The notes under the pieces: generated by a model
The model's database searches: none
What the model saw: only the letters and a program-made list of their open reading frames with translations
What the model was told of the DNA's origin: nothing
Translations under genes and position numbers: made by a program
Shown here: positions 17,318 to 26,025 of the stretch, one piece after another
Position numbering within the stretch: the stretch's first letter is position 1
Layout: each line of letters starts with the position of its first letter
NCBI RefSeq assembly: GCF_016863535.1
Contig: NZ_BOPB01000010.1
Coordinates: forward strand, 1 to 64,000
Length of the DNA: 64,000 bases
From: Micromonospora lutea
Lineage (GTDB): Bacteria; Actinomycetota; Actinomycetes; Mycobacteriales; Micromonosporaceae
Direction of reading: 5' to 3'

Positions 17318-17355
17318 TTGACAGGGCCGAAACAAACGGGACGCGGACCGGAAAC
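17318..17355 (+). promoter_or_regulatory. Candidate GlnR-type site upstream of nasA
   Basis: TTGAC (17318-17322), six bases, then GAAAC (17329-17333) matches one a-n6-b pair of the actinobacterial GlnR box. A second, imperfect pair follows: GGGAC (17338-17342) and GAAAC (17351-17355), with spacing off by a few bases. It lies 25-62 bp upstream of the nasA ATG. GlnR is known to control nitrate assimilation in actinomycetes; use here is inferred. Confidence 0.5.
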
Positions 17356-17379
17356 TGCGCAACGGCACGCTTTGCCGAC

Positions 17380-19557
17380 ATGACAGACGGTGCACGGCCA
17401 GCGACGCGACCGGGGCGGGAGCCCCGGGAGGTGGCGACCCACTGCCCGTACTGTGCACTCCAGTGCGGGATGACCCTGCGCGAGGAGGCCGACTCGGTCA
17501 GCGTGCTACCCCGCGACTTCCCCACCAACCGGGGCGGCCTGTGTCAGAAGGGCTGGACCTCGACGGAGTTGCTCGGCCACCCGGACCGGTTGACCAGTCC
17601 CCTGCTGCGCGACCCGGCCAGCGGCGAGCTGCGCCCGGCCAGTTGGGACGCCGCGCTGGACCGGATCACCAGCGGCATTCGCGACGTACAGGAGCAGCAC
17701 GGCCGCGACGCGGTCGCCGTCTTCGGTGGCGGCGGGCTCACCAACGAAAAGGCGTACGCGCTGGGCCGGTTCGCGCGGGTGGCGCTGGGCACCCGGCACA
17801 TCGACTACAACGGACGGTTCTGCATGTCGTCCGCCGCCGCCGCCGGTATGCGGGCCTTCGGGGTGGACCGGGGGCTGCCGTTCCCGCTGTCCGACCTGGG
17901 GCGGGCGGACACCCTGCTGCTGGTCGGCGCGAACCCGGCGGAGACCATGCCGCCGCTGATGCGCTGGCTGACCGAGCAACGGGAGCGGGGCGGCAAGCTG
18001 ATCGTGGTCGACCCACGGGTCACCGCCACCGCCCGGCAGGCCGACCTGCACCTGCAGCCGTTGCCCGGCACCGACCTGGCGGTGGCCAACGCGCTGCTGC
18101 ACGTCGCCCTGACCGAGGGCTACGTCGACGGCGAGTACATCGCCACCCGTACCACCGGATTCACCGCCGTGAAACGCACCGTGGCGGGGTGGTGGCCGGC
18201 CCGCGCCGAAGCGCTCTCCGGCGTGCCCGTGGCCGACCTGGCGGAGACCGCGCGAGCCCTCGGCACCGCCGGGCGGGCGATCATCCTCACCGCACGCGGC
18301 GCCGAACAGCACGCCAAGGGCGTCGACACCGTCACCGGCTTCGTCAACCTCGCCCTCGCGCTCGGCCTGCCCGGCCGTCCCGGCTCCGGATACGGCTGCC
18401 TCACCGGGCAGGGCAACGGGCAGGGCGGCCGGGAGCACGGGCAGAAGGCCGACCAGCTTCCCGGGTACCGCCGGATCGACGATCTGGAGGCCCGAGCCCA
18501 CGTGGCGCGGGTCTGGGGGGTGCCCGCCGACGAGCTGCCCGGGCCGGGGGTGCCGGCGTACCAGTTGCTGGACTCGCTGGGCACGGAGGCAGGGCCACGG
18601 GCGCTGCTGGTGTTCGGCTCGAACCCGGTGGTCTCCGCGCCCCGCGCCGCCCGGGTCGAGGGTCGCCTGCGCGACCTGGACCTGCTGGTCGTCGCCGATT
18701 TCCTGCTCTCCGAGACGGCCGCCCTGGCCGACGTGGTGCTGCCCACCGCCCAGTGGGCCGAGGAGGACGGCACGATGACCAACCTGGAGGGACGGGTGCT
18801 CCGCCGCCGGGCGCTGCGCCCACCCCCGGCGGATGTCCGCACCGACCTGGCGATCCTCGCCGCCCTCACCACCCGCCTCCAAACGCAAGGAAGGGCCCCC
18901 TCTTACCGTCTCGTGCATAGCAAGGGCCCCCTCCTAACAGCTGGCACGCCCTCGGACGAGGCGGACGCAGCCGACCCGCACGCGGTCTTCGCCGAGCTGC
19001 GCCGCGCCTCGGCCGGGGGCATCGCCGACTACGCCGGGATCAGCTGGGACCGGATCGACGCCACCGACGGCGTCTTCTGGCCGTGCCCCGACGACGAAGG
19101 CCCCGATTCCCCTCGACTCTTCACCGACCGCTTCGCCACCGCTGACGGGTTGGCCCGGTTCCACCCGGTGGAGCACCGGCCGGCGGCCGAGGAGGTGTGC
19201 GCCGACTATCCGCTGCACTTCACCACCGGCCGGGTGCTCGCCCAGTACCAGTCCGGCACCCAGACCCGCCGGGTGGCGGCGCTGCGCCGGGCGGCTCCCG
19301 AGGCGTTCGTGGAGCTGCATCCGGACCTCGCCGAACGGCTCGGCGTCGCCGACGGCGAGCCGGTACGCGTGCGCTCGCGGCGTGGCGAGTTCCAGGCACC
19401 GGCCCGGCTGAGCCCCGGCATCCGGCCGGACACCGTCTTCGCGCCCTTCCACTGGGGTGGCCGGGCGCGGGCCAACTCGGTCACCAACGACGCCGTGGAC
19501 CCAATCTCCGGCATGCCGGAGTTCAAGATCTGCGCGGTACGGGTGGAGAAGGCATGA
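17380..19557 (+). CDS. nasA: Assimilatory nitrate reductase catalytic subunit
   Basis: Molybdopterin enzyme reducing nitrate to nitrite in the cytoplasm. The 725-aa product has an N-terminal [4Fe-4S] site (Cys22, Cys25, Cys29, Cys55), then the molybdopterin oxidoreductase domain (NGRFCMSSAAAAG with the likely Mo-ligand Cys near residue 148) and a C-terminal dinucleotide-binding domain (LHFTTGRVLAQYQSGTQTRR onward). There is no Tat signal, which fits the assimilatory type. Codons around 18885-18940 hold a 56-nt repeat read in frame, adding about 19-23 residues in a linker. The stop overlaps the next gene by 4 bp. Confidence 0.95.
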   Translation: MTDGARPATRPGREPREVATHCPYCALQCGMTLREEADSVSVLPRDFPTNRGGLCQKGWTSTELLGHPDRLTSPLLRDPASGELRPASWDAALDRITSGIRDVQEQHGRDAVAVFGGGGLTNEKAYALGRFARVALGTRHIDYNGRFCMSSAAAAGMRAFGVDRGLPFPLSDLGRADTLLLVGANPAETMPPLMRWLTEQRERGGKLIVVDPRVTATARQADLHLQPLPGTDLAVANALLHVALTEGYVDGEYIATRTTGFTAVKRTVAGWWPARAEALSGVPVADLAETARALGTAGRAIILTARGAEQHAKGVDTVTGFVNLALALGLPGRPGSGYGCLTGQGNGQGGREHGQKADQLPGYRRIDDLEARAHVARVWGVPADELPGPGVPAYQLLDSLGTEAGPRALLVFGSNPVVSAPRAARVEGRLRDLDLLVVADFLLSETAALADVVLPTAQWAEEDGTMTNLEGRVLRRRALRPPPADVRTDLAILAALTTRLQTQGRAPSYRLVHSKGPLLTAGTPSDEADAADPHAVFAELRRASAGGIADYAGISWDRIDATDGVFWPCPDDEGPDSPRLFTDRFATADGLARFHPVEHRPAAEEVCADYPLHFTTGRVLAQYQSGTQTRRVAALRRAAPEAFVELHPDLAERLGVADGEPVRVRSRRGEFQAPARLSPGIRPDTVFAPFHWGGRARANSVTNDAVDPISGMPEFKICAVRVEKA
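18885..18940 (+). repeat. 56-nt dispersed repeat, copy A, inside nasA
   Basis: Begins GCAAGGAAGGGCCCCC and ends AGGGCCCCCTCCTAACAG, with GGGCCC palindromic cores in each half. It aligns without gaps to 43285-43340 (44 of 56 positions identical by eye). Here it is translated in frame, giving a low-complexity insertion (QGRAPSYRLVHSKGPLLTAG) between the molybdopterin and C-terminal domains. It is probably a non-autonomous repeat family of the genome. Confidence 0.8.
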
Positions 19558-20999
19558 CCGGACGCAGCGAACGGGTCGTGGTGGTCGGCAACGGGATGGC
19601 CGGCGCCCGGGTGGCGGCGGAACTGCACGCCCGCGGCGAGGACCTGAAGGTCACCGTGCTGGGCGCGGAGCCGCACCCCGCGTACAACCGGATCATGCTG
19701 TCCACCCTGCTCACCGGCAAGATCGGTGAGTCGGACGTGGAGCTGGCGGAGGTCGCCGGACGCGGCGTGGACCTACGCACCGGGGTGACGGTCAGCGCGA
19801 TCGACCGTGCCGCCGGCCTGGTACGCACCGACGACGGCGACCGGATTCCCTACGACCACCTGGTCCTCGCCACCGGCAGCCAGGCGGTGGTGCCCGCACT
19901 GCCCGGGCTCGACCCACGGCAACTCCCGGAGCGGGTGGTCCCGTTCCGCACCCTGGACGACTGTCGGCGCATCCTCGCCCTCGCCGGTGCCGCCCGGCGC
20001 GCCCTGGTGCTCGGCGGCGGCCTGCTCGGCCTGGAGGCCGCCCGTGGGCTGGCACTCCGGGGCCTCGACGTGGGCGTGGTGCACCGGGTGCCGTACCTGA
20101 TGGACCGCCAACTCGACCCGGCCGCCGGTGCCATGCTCGCCGGCACGCTCGCCAACCTCGGCGTGACCACCCACCTGGCGGTGGAACCAACCGCGGTGCA
20201 CGCCGACGCGGCAGGAGTGCGGCTGGAGCTGTCCGAGGGTCGGTCGCTCGACGCCGACCTGCTGGTGCTCGCCTGCGGCGTACGCCCCGACACCGCCCTC
20301 GCTGCGGCAGCCGGCCTGGCCGTGGAGCGGGGTGTGCTGGTCGACGACCGGCTGCGCACCAGTGACCCGCACATCTCCGCGATCGGCGACTGCGCCCAGC
20401 ACGACGGCACGCTGACCGGGCTGGTGGCACCGGCCTGGGCGCAGGCTCGGGTGGTGGCCCAGGTGGTGACCGGGCAGGACCCACTGGCCCGCTACCGGCC
20501 ACGACCGGCGGTCACCCGGCTCAAGGCGGCCGGCATCGATCTCGCCGCGATGGGTGACCCGACGGGTGGCCCCGGCGAGGAGCTGACCTTCGCCGACCCG
20601 GCCCGGGGCACCTACGCCTGGTTGCGCATTCACGACGAGCGGTTGGCCGCCGCGATCCTGCTCGGCGACAACCCCGCCGTGGGCACGGTGATCCAGCTGT
20701 TCGACCGTGGTCACCCGGTGCCCACCGATCGGCGGGCATTGCTGCTCGGCCGAGCCGTCGGCGGGGCCGTCGCGGCACCGGCCGCGTCACCGGCGCTGAT
20801 GCCGGACGCGGCCGTGGTCTGCCAGTGCAACTCGGTGAGCAAGGGAGCCCTCGTGCGGTGTTGGCGGGACGGAGCACGCACGGTCGACGCCGTGGTCGCG
20901 GCGACCCGGGCCGGTACCGGCTGCGGCGGATGCCGCGACGCGGTCGCCGGCATCGTCGACTGGTTGTCCAGAACGGATCCGGTGGAGGTGGGACGATGA
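19554..20999 (+). CDS. NasB-like FAD/NAD(P)H reductase with BFD-like [2Fe-2S] domain
   Basis: A 481-aa flavoprotein resembling the N-terminal half of NirB. It has the FAD dinucleotide fold GNGMAGARVAAE at the start, a second NAD-binding fold LVLGGGLLGLEAARGL near residue 145 and the flavin GDCAQHDGTLTG motif near 280. A C-terminal BFD-like domain follows (CQCNSVSKG, then GTGCGGC; four cysteines). It probably passes electrons from NAD(P)H to NasA, as NasB does in Klebsiella and Bacillus. It overlaps nasA and nirB by 4 bp each. Confidence 0.9.
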   Translation: MTGRSERVVVVGNGMAGARVAAELHARGEDLKVTVLGAEPHPAYNRIMLSTLLTGKIGESDVELAEVAGRGVDLRTGVTVSAIDRAAGLVRTDDGDRIPYDHLVLATGSQAVVPALPGLDPRQLPERVVPFRTLDDCRRILALAGAARRALVLGGGLLGLEAARGLALRGLDVGVVHRVPYLMDRQLDPAAGAMLAGTLANLGVTTHLAVEPTAVHADAAGVRLELSEGRSLDADLLVLACGVRPDTALAAAAGLAVERGVLVDDRLRTSDPHISAIGDCAQHDGTLTGLVAPAWAQARVVAQVVTGQDPLARYRPRPAVTRLKAAGIDLAAMGDPTGGPGEELTFADPARGTYAWLRIHDERLAAAILLGDNPAVGTVIQLFDRGHPVPTDRRALLLGRAVGGAVAAPAASPALMPDAAVVCQCNSVSKGALVRCWRDGARTVDAVVAATRAGTGCGGCRDAVAGIVDWLSRTDPVEVGR

Positions 21000-23518
21000 C
21001 CGGCGGAAACGTGGTTGTCATCGGCAACGGCATGGTCGGCCAGCGGTTCGTGGACGCGCTGCGGGCCCGCGACCCACAAAGACGGTGGCGGGTCACCGTG
21101 CTCGCCGAGGAGAGCAGGCCGGCGTACGACCGGGTGCGTCTCTCGGCGTACTTCGACGGCGCCGACGAGGAGGACCTGAACCTGCACACCCCGCACGACG
21201 GGGTGGAGTTGCGACTCGGCGAGCCGGCCACCGGCGTCGACCGGAGTCGCCGGGTGGTGACCACGACGGCCGACGAGTACCCGTACGACGTCCTGGTCTT
21301 CGCCACCGGGTCGTACCCGTTCGTGCCACCGGTGCCGGGAACGGACCTGCCTGGCGTCTTCGTCTACCGGACCCTGGACGACCTCGCCGCCATCCGTCGG
21401 TACGCGAAGGACCGCCAGACCGGCGCTGTCATCGGTGGCGGGCTGCTCGGCCTGGAGGCGGCGAACGCGCTGCGCCTGCTCGGGTTGACCACAAGCGTGG
21501 TCGAGTTCGCCCCCCGGCTGATGCCGGTGCAGGTGGACACCGCCGGCGGCGCGATGCTCCGCCGCTACGTCGAGGAGTTGGACGTCAGGTGCCACCTGGG
21601 CGTGGCCACCACCGCGCTGCGGCCCGGCACGGACGGAGCCGTGGTCGCCCTGGAACTCGCCGACGGCGCGTTGGTCGACGCCGATCTGGTGGTGGTGGCC
21701 GCCGGTATCCGGCCCCGGGACGAGTTGGCCCGGGCAGCCGGACTCGACATCGGTCCACGCGGTGGTGTGCTGGTCGACGCCGCCTGCCGGACCACGGACG
21801 AGCGCATCTACGCGGTCGGCGAGTGCGCGGCGATCGACGGCACCTGCTACGGCCTGGTCGCCCCCGGGTACGCGATGGCCGAGGTGGTGGCCGACCGGCT
21901 GGTCGGCGGCACCGCCACCTTCCCGGGGGCGGACACCGCCACCAAGCTCAAGCTGCTCGGTGTCGATGTCGCCTCGTTCGGCGACGCGCACGGCGCGACG
22001 CCGGGCTGCCTGGACGTCACCTGGACCGACCCGGCCACCCGGGCGTACGCCAAACTGGTCCTCTCCGACGACGCGTCGACCCTGCTGGGCGGGGTGCTGG
22101 TCGGCGACGCCAGCGCGTACCCGACGCTGCGCGCCAGCGTCGGCGGTCCGCTGCCGGCCGCTCCGCTGGCCCTGCTGGCCGGCGACGACGCGGTGGGAGC
22201 CACGGCCGGTGCCCTGCCCGCGACCGCCCAGATCTGCTCCTGCAACGCGGTGACCCGGGCGGACATCGACACGGCTGTCGCGGACGGCTGCGCCGACGTG
22301 GCCGCCCTGAAGGCGTGCACCCGGGCCGGGACGAGTTGTGGCTCCTGCGTGCCGATGCTCAAGCAGTTGCTCGACGCGGCCGGCGTCGTCCAGTCGAAAG
22401 CGCTCTGCGAGCACTTCGACGTCAGCCGGCAGGAGCTGTTCGACATCGTCCGGGTACGCGGCATCAGGACGTTCTCCCAGTTGATCGCCGAGCATGGTCG
22501 GGGGCGGGGCTGCGACATCTGCAAACCGGTGGTCGCCTCGATCCTCGCCTCGCTCGGCAGCGGTCACATCCTCGACGGCGAGCAGGCCTCGTTGCAGGAC
22601 ACCAACGACCACTTCCTGGCGAACCTGCAACGCGACGGCAGCTACTCGGTGGTGCCTCGGATCCCCGGTGGAGAGATCACCCCGGAGAAGCTGATCATCA
22701 TCGGCGAGGTGGCCCGCGACTTCAACCTCTACACGAAGATCACCGGCGGGCAGCGAATCGACCTGTTCGGTGCCCGGGTCGACCAGTTGCCACAGATCTG
22801 GCGTCGGCTGGTCGACGCCGGGTTCGAGTCCGGGCACGCGTACGGCAAGGCGCTGCGCACGGTGAAGTCCTGCGTCGGCTCCACCTGGTGCCGCTACGGG
22901 GTGCAGGACTCGGTCGGTCTGGCCGTCGCCCTGGAACTTCGCTACCGGGGTCTCCGCGCCCCACACAAGATCAAATCGGCGGTCTCCGGCTGCGCCCGGG
23001 AATGTGCCGAGGCACGCAGCAAGGACTTCGGCGTGATCGCCACCGAAGTCGGCTGGAACCTCTACCTCGGCGGGAACGGCGGCTTCCGTCCTCGACACGC
23101 CGACCTGTTCGCCACCGACCTGTCCACGGAAGCGCTGATCACGCTGATCGACAGGTTCCTGATGTACTACATCCGCACCGCCGACCGGCTGCAACGTACC
23201 GCCGCCTGGATCGAGGCGATGGAGGGCGGCCTGGACCACCTCCGGGCGGTCATCGTGGACGACTCGCTCGGCCTCTGCGCAGAACTCGACGCCGCGATGG
23301 CCCGGCACGTGACCGGCTACTCGGACGAGTGGCGTGACGTGCTGGCAGACGCGGACCGGTTGCGTCGGTTCACCTCGTTCGTCAACGCGCCGGAGGTACC
23401 CGACCCGTCGATCACCTTCGTCACCGAACGCGGACAGCCGGTGCCGGTCGGCGGTCAGCCAGCCGCCACACCGGGCCGCCAACCGGTCGCGCTCGGCCTT
23501 CCGGAGGTGCGCCGATGA
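20996..23518 (+). CDS. nirB: Nitrite reductase [NAD(P)H] large subunit
   Basis: Cytoplasmic siroheme enzyme reducing nitrite to ammonium. The 840-aa product starts with an FAD/NAD(P)H reductase half (GNGMVGQRFVDAL; GGGLLGLEAANAL), then a BFD-like [2Fe-2S] domain (CSCNAV...GTSCGSC, about residues 415-455). The sulfite/nitrite reductase domain has the four Cys that hold siroheme and [4Fe-4S] (CVGSTWC near 626-632 and CARECAEA near 666-670). The ATG at 20996 has GGAGGTGGG upstream and overlaps the previous stop. Full length for NirB. Confidence 0.97.
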   Translation: MTGGNVVVIGNGMVGQRFVDALRARDPQRRWRVTVLAEESRPAYDRVRLSAYFDGADEEDLNLHTPHDGVELRLGEPATGVDRSRRVVTTTADEYPYDVLVFATGSYPFVPPVPGTDLPGVFVYRTLDDLAAIRRYAKDRQTGAVIGGGLLGLEAANALRLLGLTTSVVEFAPRLMPVQVDTAGGAMLRRYVEELDVRCHLGVATTALRPGTDGAVVALELADGALVDADLVVVAAGIRPRDELARAAGLDIGPRGGVLVDAACRTTDERIYAVGECAAIDGTCYGLVAPGYAMAEVVADRLVGGTATFPGADTATKLKLLGVDVASFGDAHGATPGCLDVTWTDPATRAYAKLVLSDDASTLLGGVLVGDASAYPTLRASVGGPLPAAPLALLAGDDAVGATAGALPATAQICSCNAVTRADIDTAVADGCADVAALKACTRAGTSCGSCVPMLKQLLDAAGVVQSKALCEHFDVSRQELFDIVRVRGIRTFSQLIAEHGRGRGCDICKPVVASILASLGSGHILDGEQASLQDTNDHFLANLQRDGSYSVVPRIPGGEITPEKLIIIGEVARDFNLYTKITGGQRIDLFGARVDQLPQIWRRLVDAGFESGHAYGKALRTVKSCVGSTWCRYGVQDSVGLAVALELRYRGLRAPHKIKSAVSGCARECAEARSKDFGVIATEVGWNLYLGGNGGFRPRHADLFATDLSTEALITLIDRFLMYYIRTADRLQRTAAWIEAMEGGLDHLRAVIVDDSLGLCAELDAAMARHVTGYSDEWRDVLADADRLRRFTSFVNAPEVPDPSITFVTERGQPVPVGGQPAATPGRQPVALGLPEVRR

Positions 23519-23862
23519 CCGCCGCGATGACCCTGAGCTGGGTCGCCGTCTGCCCGGTGGACCGCCTGGACCGGGACCGGGGCGTCGCCGCCCTCGTCGA
23601 CGGGGTGCAGGTGGCGATCTTCCAGACCACCGACGGGCTGTACGCCATCGACAACCTCGATCCGGTTTCCGGGGCGTACGTGCTCTCCCGCGGCATCGTG
23701 GGCAGCCGAGGCGAGGCACCGACCGTCGCGTCGCCGCTGCACAAACAGGTGTACGACCTGCGTACGGGGGACTGTCTCGACCTGCCGGGCGTCTGCGTCG
23801 CTCGGCACCAGGTCCGTTGCCACAACGGCATGGTCGAGGTGCGGCTGCGACAGGAGGGTTGA
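23515..23862 (+). CDS. nirD: Nitrite reductase small subunit
   Basis: A 115-aa Rieske-fold partner of NirB. The fold is shown by AIFQTTDGLYAIDNLDP and SPLHKQVYDLRTGDCLDLPG. The CxH/CxxH iron-sulfur ligands of true Rieske proteins are missing, as is normal for NirD. It starts within the nirB stop (ATGA), so the subunits are made coupled. It ends by overlapping the nnaR start. Confidence 0.95.
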   Translation: MTAAMTLSWVAVCPVDRLDRDRGVAALVDGVQVAIFQTTDGLYAIDNLDPVSGAYVLSRGIVGSRGEAPTVASPLHKQVYDLRTGDCLDLPGVCVARHQVRCHNGMVEVRLRQEG

Positions 23863-24950
23863 TGCGCGAGGAACTGGCCGGCTTCACCATCGGGGTGACC
23901 GCCGACCGGCGGCGGGACGAACTCGCCGCGCTGCTCCAACGACGCGGTGCCCGGGTGGTGCTCGCCCCCGCCCTGCGGATCGTGCCGCTCGCGGACGACA
24001 CCGAACTGCGTGAGGCGACCCGTGCCTGCCTGGAACGGCCACCCGACATCCTGATGGCCAACACCGGCATCGGGATGCGCGGATGGCTGGAGGCCGCCGA
24101 GGGTTGGGGGCTCGCCGAGCCGCTGCGTGGGGTCCTCGGTGACGCCTACGTCGTGGCCCGGGGGCCCAAGGCGCGTGGCGCGATCCGGGCAGCCGGCCTG
24201 TACGACCAGTGGTCCCCCGCCTCGGAGAGCTGCGACGAGGTGGTCGATCATCTGCGGCAGCGCGGCGTGTCCGGTCAGGTGATCGCCATGCAGCTGCACG
24301 GCGAACGGCAACCGGAGTGCACCCGTGCGTTGGAGGACGCCGGTGCCACCGTCATCGAGATCCCGGTCTACCGCTGGGCCCCGCCCACCGACCCGGCACC
24401 GCTGCACCGGCTGGTCGACCTGGTGGCGGGACGGCTGGTCGACGCGGTCACCTTCACCTCGGCACCGGCGGTGGAGGCGCTGCTGCGGGCCGCCGGCGAT
24501 CGCACGGACACGGTGCTGGACGCGTTGCGCAGTGACGTGCTGGCCAGTTGCGTCGGCCAGGTGACCGCCGAACCGCTGGTCCGGCGCGGAGTGCCGGTGA
24601 GCGCGCCGAGCCGGGCGCGGCTCGGCGCGCTGGTCCGGACCATCGTCGACGAACTGCCCCGCCGTACGACCACCATCAAGGTCGCTGGACACCTGCTCAC
24701 CCTGCGCGGCCACGCGGCGGTGGTCGACGGTGAGCTACGTCCGTTGGCCCCGGCGCCGATGGCGGTGCTGCGGGCACTGGCCCAGGCCCCCGGGCGAGTG
24801 CTGTCGCGTACCGCCCTGTTGCGTACGCTGCCGCGCGGCGCCGACGAGCATGCCGTGGAGATGGCGGTGGCCCGGCTACGAGCCGGTCTGAAGGCGCCAC
24901 GCGTCGTGCAGACCGTGGTCAAACGGGGCTATCGCCTCCACGTCGACTGA
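23862..24950 (+). CDS. nnaR: HemD-domain / winged-helix regulator (NnaR type)
   Basis: A 362-aa protein joining an uroporphyrinogen-III synthase-like domain (about residues 1-255) to a C-terminal OmpR-type winged helix (about 265-362; VLSRTALLRTL, VEMAVARLRAGL, VVKRGYRLHVD). This architecture is that of NnaR in Streptomyces and Rv0260c in Mycobacterium, regulators or co-regulators of nitrate/nitrite assimilation that work with GlnR. No receiver domain is present. The ATG at 23862 has AGGAGGG and overlaps the nirD stop by 1 bp, so it is the last gene of the operon. Enzymatic siroheme-precursor activity cannot be excluded. Confidence 0.9.
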   Translation: MREELAGFTIGVTADRRRDELAALLQRRGARVVLAPALRIVPLADDTELREATRACLERPPDILMANTGIGMRGWLEAAEGWGLAEPLRGVLGDAYVVARGPKARGAIRAAGLYDQWSPASESCDEVVDHLRQRGVSGQVIAMQLHGERQPECTRALEDAGATVIEIPVYRWAPPTDPAPLHRLVDLVAGRLVDAVTFTSAPAVEALLRAAGDRTDTVLDALRSDVLASCVGQVTAEPLVRRGVPVSAPSRARLGALVRTIVDELPRRTTTIKVAGHLLTLRGHAAVVDGELRPLAPAPMAVLRALAQAPGRVLSRTALLRTLPRGADEHAVEMAVARLRAGLKAPRVVQTVVKRGYRLHVD

Positions 24951-24953
24951 GCC

Positions 24954-25000
24954 GCACGGCACCCACCGGCCCGGCGAAGCCGGGCCGGTGGGTGCCGTGC
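24954..25000. terminator. Perfect 22-bp hairpin between nnaR and cvnD
   Basis: Arms 24954-24975 and 24979-25000 are perfect reverse complements with a GAA loop, only 3 bp after the nnaR stop and 16 bp from the cvnD stop on the other strand. It probably serves as a bidirectional terminator for the two convergent operons. No U-tract is present. Confidence 0.88.
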
Positions 25001-25015
25001 GCAGATTCAGGCGGC

Positions 25016-25639
25016 CTAGCCGACCGGGGTCGGGAAGCCCCGGTCGTGCTCGGCCTGAAGTCGCGCCATGGCGTGCTCGACGACGGTCACCAGCACCCGC
25101 TTGACCGACTCGCGCTGCCGCGCGTCGGTCATCACCAACGGCACGTCCGGCGAGATGGCCAACGCCTCGCGCACCTCGTCCAGCTCGTACTGGGGTGCGC
25201 CGTCGAAGCGGTTGAGCGCGACCACGTACGGCAGGTTGCGGTTCTCGAAGTAGTCGAGCGGGGCGAACGCGTCGGTGATCCGGCGGGTGTCCACCAGCAC
25301 CGCGGCACCCACCGCGCCTCGGATGATCTCGTCCCACATGAACCAGAACCGGGTCTGCCCAGGCGTGCCGAAGAGGTACAGGATCAGATCCTGTGCCATG
25401 GTGATCCTGCCGAAGTCCATGGCGACCGTGGTGGTCTCCTTGCCCGGCACCTTGGACGGGTCGTCAATGCCGACTCCCGCCGAGGTCATCACCGCCTCGG
25501 TGGTCAGCGGTGTGATCTCGGAGATCGCACCGACCAGCGTGGTCTTGCCGACACCGAAGCCACCCGCGACGACGATCTTCGCGGAGATGATTCCCCGGCT
25601 CTGGCGGGCCCCGGCGGGGTCATAGCTCGCGAAGTCCAC
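25016..25639 (-). CDS. cvnD: Conservon small GTPase-like protein CvnD
   Basis: A 207-aa MglA/Gem-like GTP-binding protein, the last of the four conservon genes. Walker A is GGFGVGKTT near residues 26-34, the switch region LFGTPGQTRFWFMW follows near 90, and NRFD near 143 takes the place of NKxD. The GTG at 25639 lies inside the end of cvnC (20-bp overlap). Conservon proteins form a membrane-associated signalling complex with the CvnA kinase. Confidence 0.94.
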   Translation of the reverse strand: MDFASYDPAGARQSRGIISAKIVVAGGFGVGKTTLVGAISEITPLTTEAVMTSAGVGIDDPSKVPGKETTTVAMDFGRITMAQDLILYLFGTPGQTRFWFMWDEIIRGAVGAAVLVDTRRITDAFAPLDYFENRNLPYVVALNRFDGAPQYELDEVREALAISPDVPLVMTDARQRESVKRVLVTVVEHAMARLQAEHDRGFPTPVG

Positions 25640-25982
25640 TCAGCACCCTTCCCAGCATTTCCATCCGCTCCTCGAAACCTGTGGCGGGAGCGGCCGTCTG
25701 TAGCGTCAACAGGCCCTCGGCCACCATGTCGGCGACCAGCACCCGGGCGACACCCAGCGGTAGCCGGGTGTACGCGGCGATTTCCGCCAGCGACTCGGGC
25801 CGGCCCTCGCAGACCATGGCGATGCGATGCTTGTCGTGCCCGGCGAAACGTGATTCGGCGATCTGGGTGGGACTGGCCACCAACACCGCTTCCAGTGCGA
25901 TGTCCTGCAACGGCTCGGTCCGGCCCCGGGTGACCGCGTACGGCCGGACCAACGCACCCCGTGGGTCACGCTGCCGATCCAT
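25620..25982 (-). CDS. cvnC: Conservon DUF742 protein CvnC
   Basis: A 120-aa DUF742 protein with a winged-helix-like core (LAEIAAYTRLPLGVARVLVADMVAEGLL, about residues 65-92). It contains the typical RPYAVTRGRT opening. The ATG at 25982 has a perfect AGGAGG site. It is the third conservon gene, 43 bp after cvnB, and probably acts as an adaptor; DNA binding has not been shown for the family as a rule. Confidence 0.93.
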   Translation of the reverse strand: MDRQRDPRGALVRPYAVTRGRTEPLQDIALEAVLVASPTQIAESRFAGHDKHRIAMVCEGRPESLAEIAAYTRLPLGVARVLVADMVAEGLLTLQTAAPATGFEERMEMLGRVLSGLREL

Positions 25983-26025
25983 CCGTGATCACCTCCTCTG
26001 CCTTCCGCCGGTGTGGTTGCACCCG

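Noticed and set aside
20711-24070. 1119-aa open frame antisense to nirB
   Set aside because: No family motifs, overlaps well-supported nirB and nirD fully.
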